NCBI GenBank assembly: GCA_014529385.2
Contig: CM043955.1
Coordinates: 147,661,140 to 147,725,139, forward strand
Length of the DNA: 64,000 nucleotides
Reading direction: 5' to 3'
DNA from: Adiantum capillus-veneris
Taxonomy: Eukaryota; Streptophyta; Polypodiopsida; Polypodiales; Pteridaceae
The notes under the pieces were generated by a model. That model saw only the letters and a program-made list of their open reading frames with translations, searched no databases and was not told the DNA's origin. A program made the translations under genes and the position numbers. Shown here piece by piece: positions 63,521 to 64,000 of the stretch; within the stretch, counting starts at the first letter, position 1; every line of letters starts with the position of its first letter.

Positions 63521-64000
63521 ACAAGAAAGACACAAGGGCCTTGGTGTCTTTCATCAATTTAAAGATAAAAGCCCAAATTTGTAAAGGATATTTGTAATAT
63601 GCATACGCTACACAAAAAGGGGTGCATTTTTGGCTTGCTAAATTGCTAAAGTAAGTGTTACTATTATTTGGTCAAAGATCTCTCAAAGATAATTGGCTCC
63701 ATTTGTTTTGTTAGAATCTTTGAAGATTCCACATTAACCCCCCCCCCCCCCTCTTCCCAAAAATTTTTCCCTCATTTTCCTTTCATCTCATTCTCCACCA
63801 GAATAATATGGTTAATGCCGCTTGCTACTCATACTAGATACTCCTTCCCAAAGCCACTTAAATCCCATAACAAACCCTTCAACAGTTGGGACTACACTTG
63901 GGACTACACAAATCGTAAAGAGGTGAAGAAAGCTTGGTCGGTCGTTATTTTTTGTGTCTAACTCTCTTTTCTCGATTCAAATGCTCCTCTCTCTCTCTCT
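63521..64000. other. Window end: unassigned, with poly-C and (CT)n
   Basis: A C run at 63,738-63,751 and the start of a CT tract at the right edge. The open frame 63,668-63,961 shows no recognised motif and crosses the C run. Confidence 0.5.

Overview
This window reads as nuclear DNA of a vascular plant, from a gene-poor, transposon-packed region. The grounds are: plant-type Ty1/copia and Ty3/gypsy elements whose primer-binding sites match plant initiator-Met tRNA (TGGTATCAGAGC and variants), several copies of one non-LTR retrotransposon (LINE), long (CT)n/(GT)n/(GA)n tracts, and a decayed piece of plastid-type 23S rRNA. The exact lineage cannot be fixed by eye. I found no intact host protein-coding gene, no tRNA gene and no CRISPR array. 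Almost every recognisable reading frame is a retroelement protein broken by stops or frameshifts.

Layout. 1-1,002: 5' end of a copia element (C1, minus strand) running off the left edge, with a 230-bp LTR. 1,009-2,549: gag/protease relic of a gypsy element (G1, plus). 3,037-20,860: a minus-strand gypsy element (G2) split in two. Its pol part (3,037-5,430) and gag part (19,669-20,860) are separated by a second minus-strand gypsy-like element (G3, about 5,862-19,668) with 96-bp tandem repeats in its LTRs and no reverse transcriptase. G3 is itself interrupted by G4 (9,466-15,164), which has 1.73-kb LTRs and holds the longest open frame of the window (521 codons). 21,090-24,100: decayed coding-like DNA and tandem repeats. 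24,600-27,083: very old copia (C2, minus) with a perfect 35-bp hairpin. 27,100-32,500: AT-rich DNA built largely of duplicated blocks. 32,535-36,7xx: copia C3 (plus, internally deleted). 36,717-41,434: nearly full-length copia C4 (minus), meeting C3 tail to tail. 41,435-44,650: repeats. 44,655-45,631: LINE fragment. 45,632-52,345: a small LTR family (P) with a copy nested in a copy. 52,366-52,463: LINE tail. 53,505-53,870: plastid-type 23S fragment. 54,256-61,640: two minus-strand LINE copies, one split by an LTR-PBS-LTR relic (Q, 56,890-59,430) with an intact TTGAG duplication. 62,470-63,520: another LINE copy.

The most unusual object is family P (45.6-52.4 kb). Both copies carry LTRs, a Met-tRNA primer site, a 1.5-1.9-kb non-coding leader, then one short ORF: zinc knuckle, copia-type protease, the start of the pre-integrase region, and a C-terminal domain I do not recognise. 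No capsid, integrase, RT or RNase H is visible. Copy P2 sits inside P1 flanked by CTAAG/CTAGG, and removing it restores P1's reading frame. The insert carries an inverted LTR half at one end, so both its termini are LTR starts. G3 and G4 are also non-autonomous, each with gag plus an unfamiliar ORF. Such elements would depend on relatives for reverse transcription and integration (inference).
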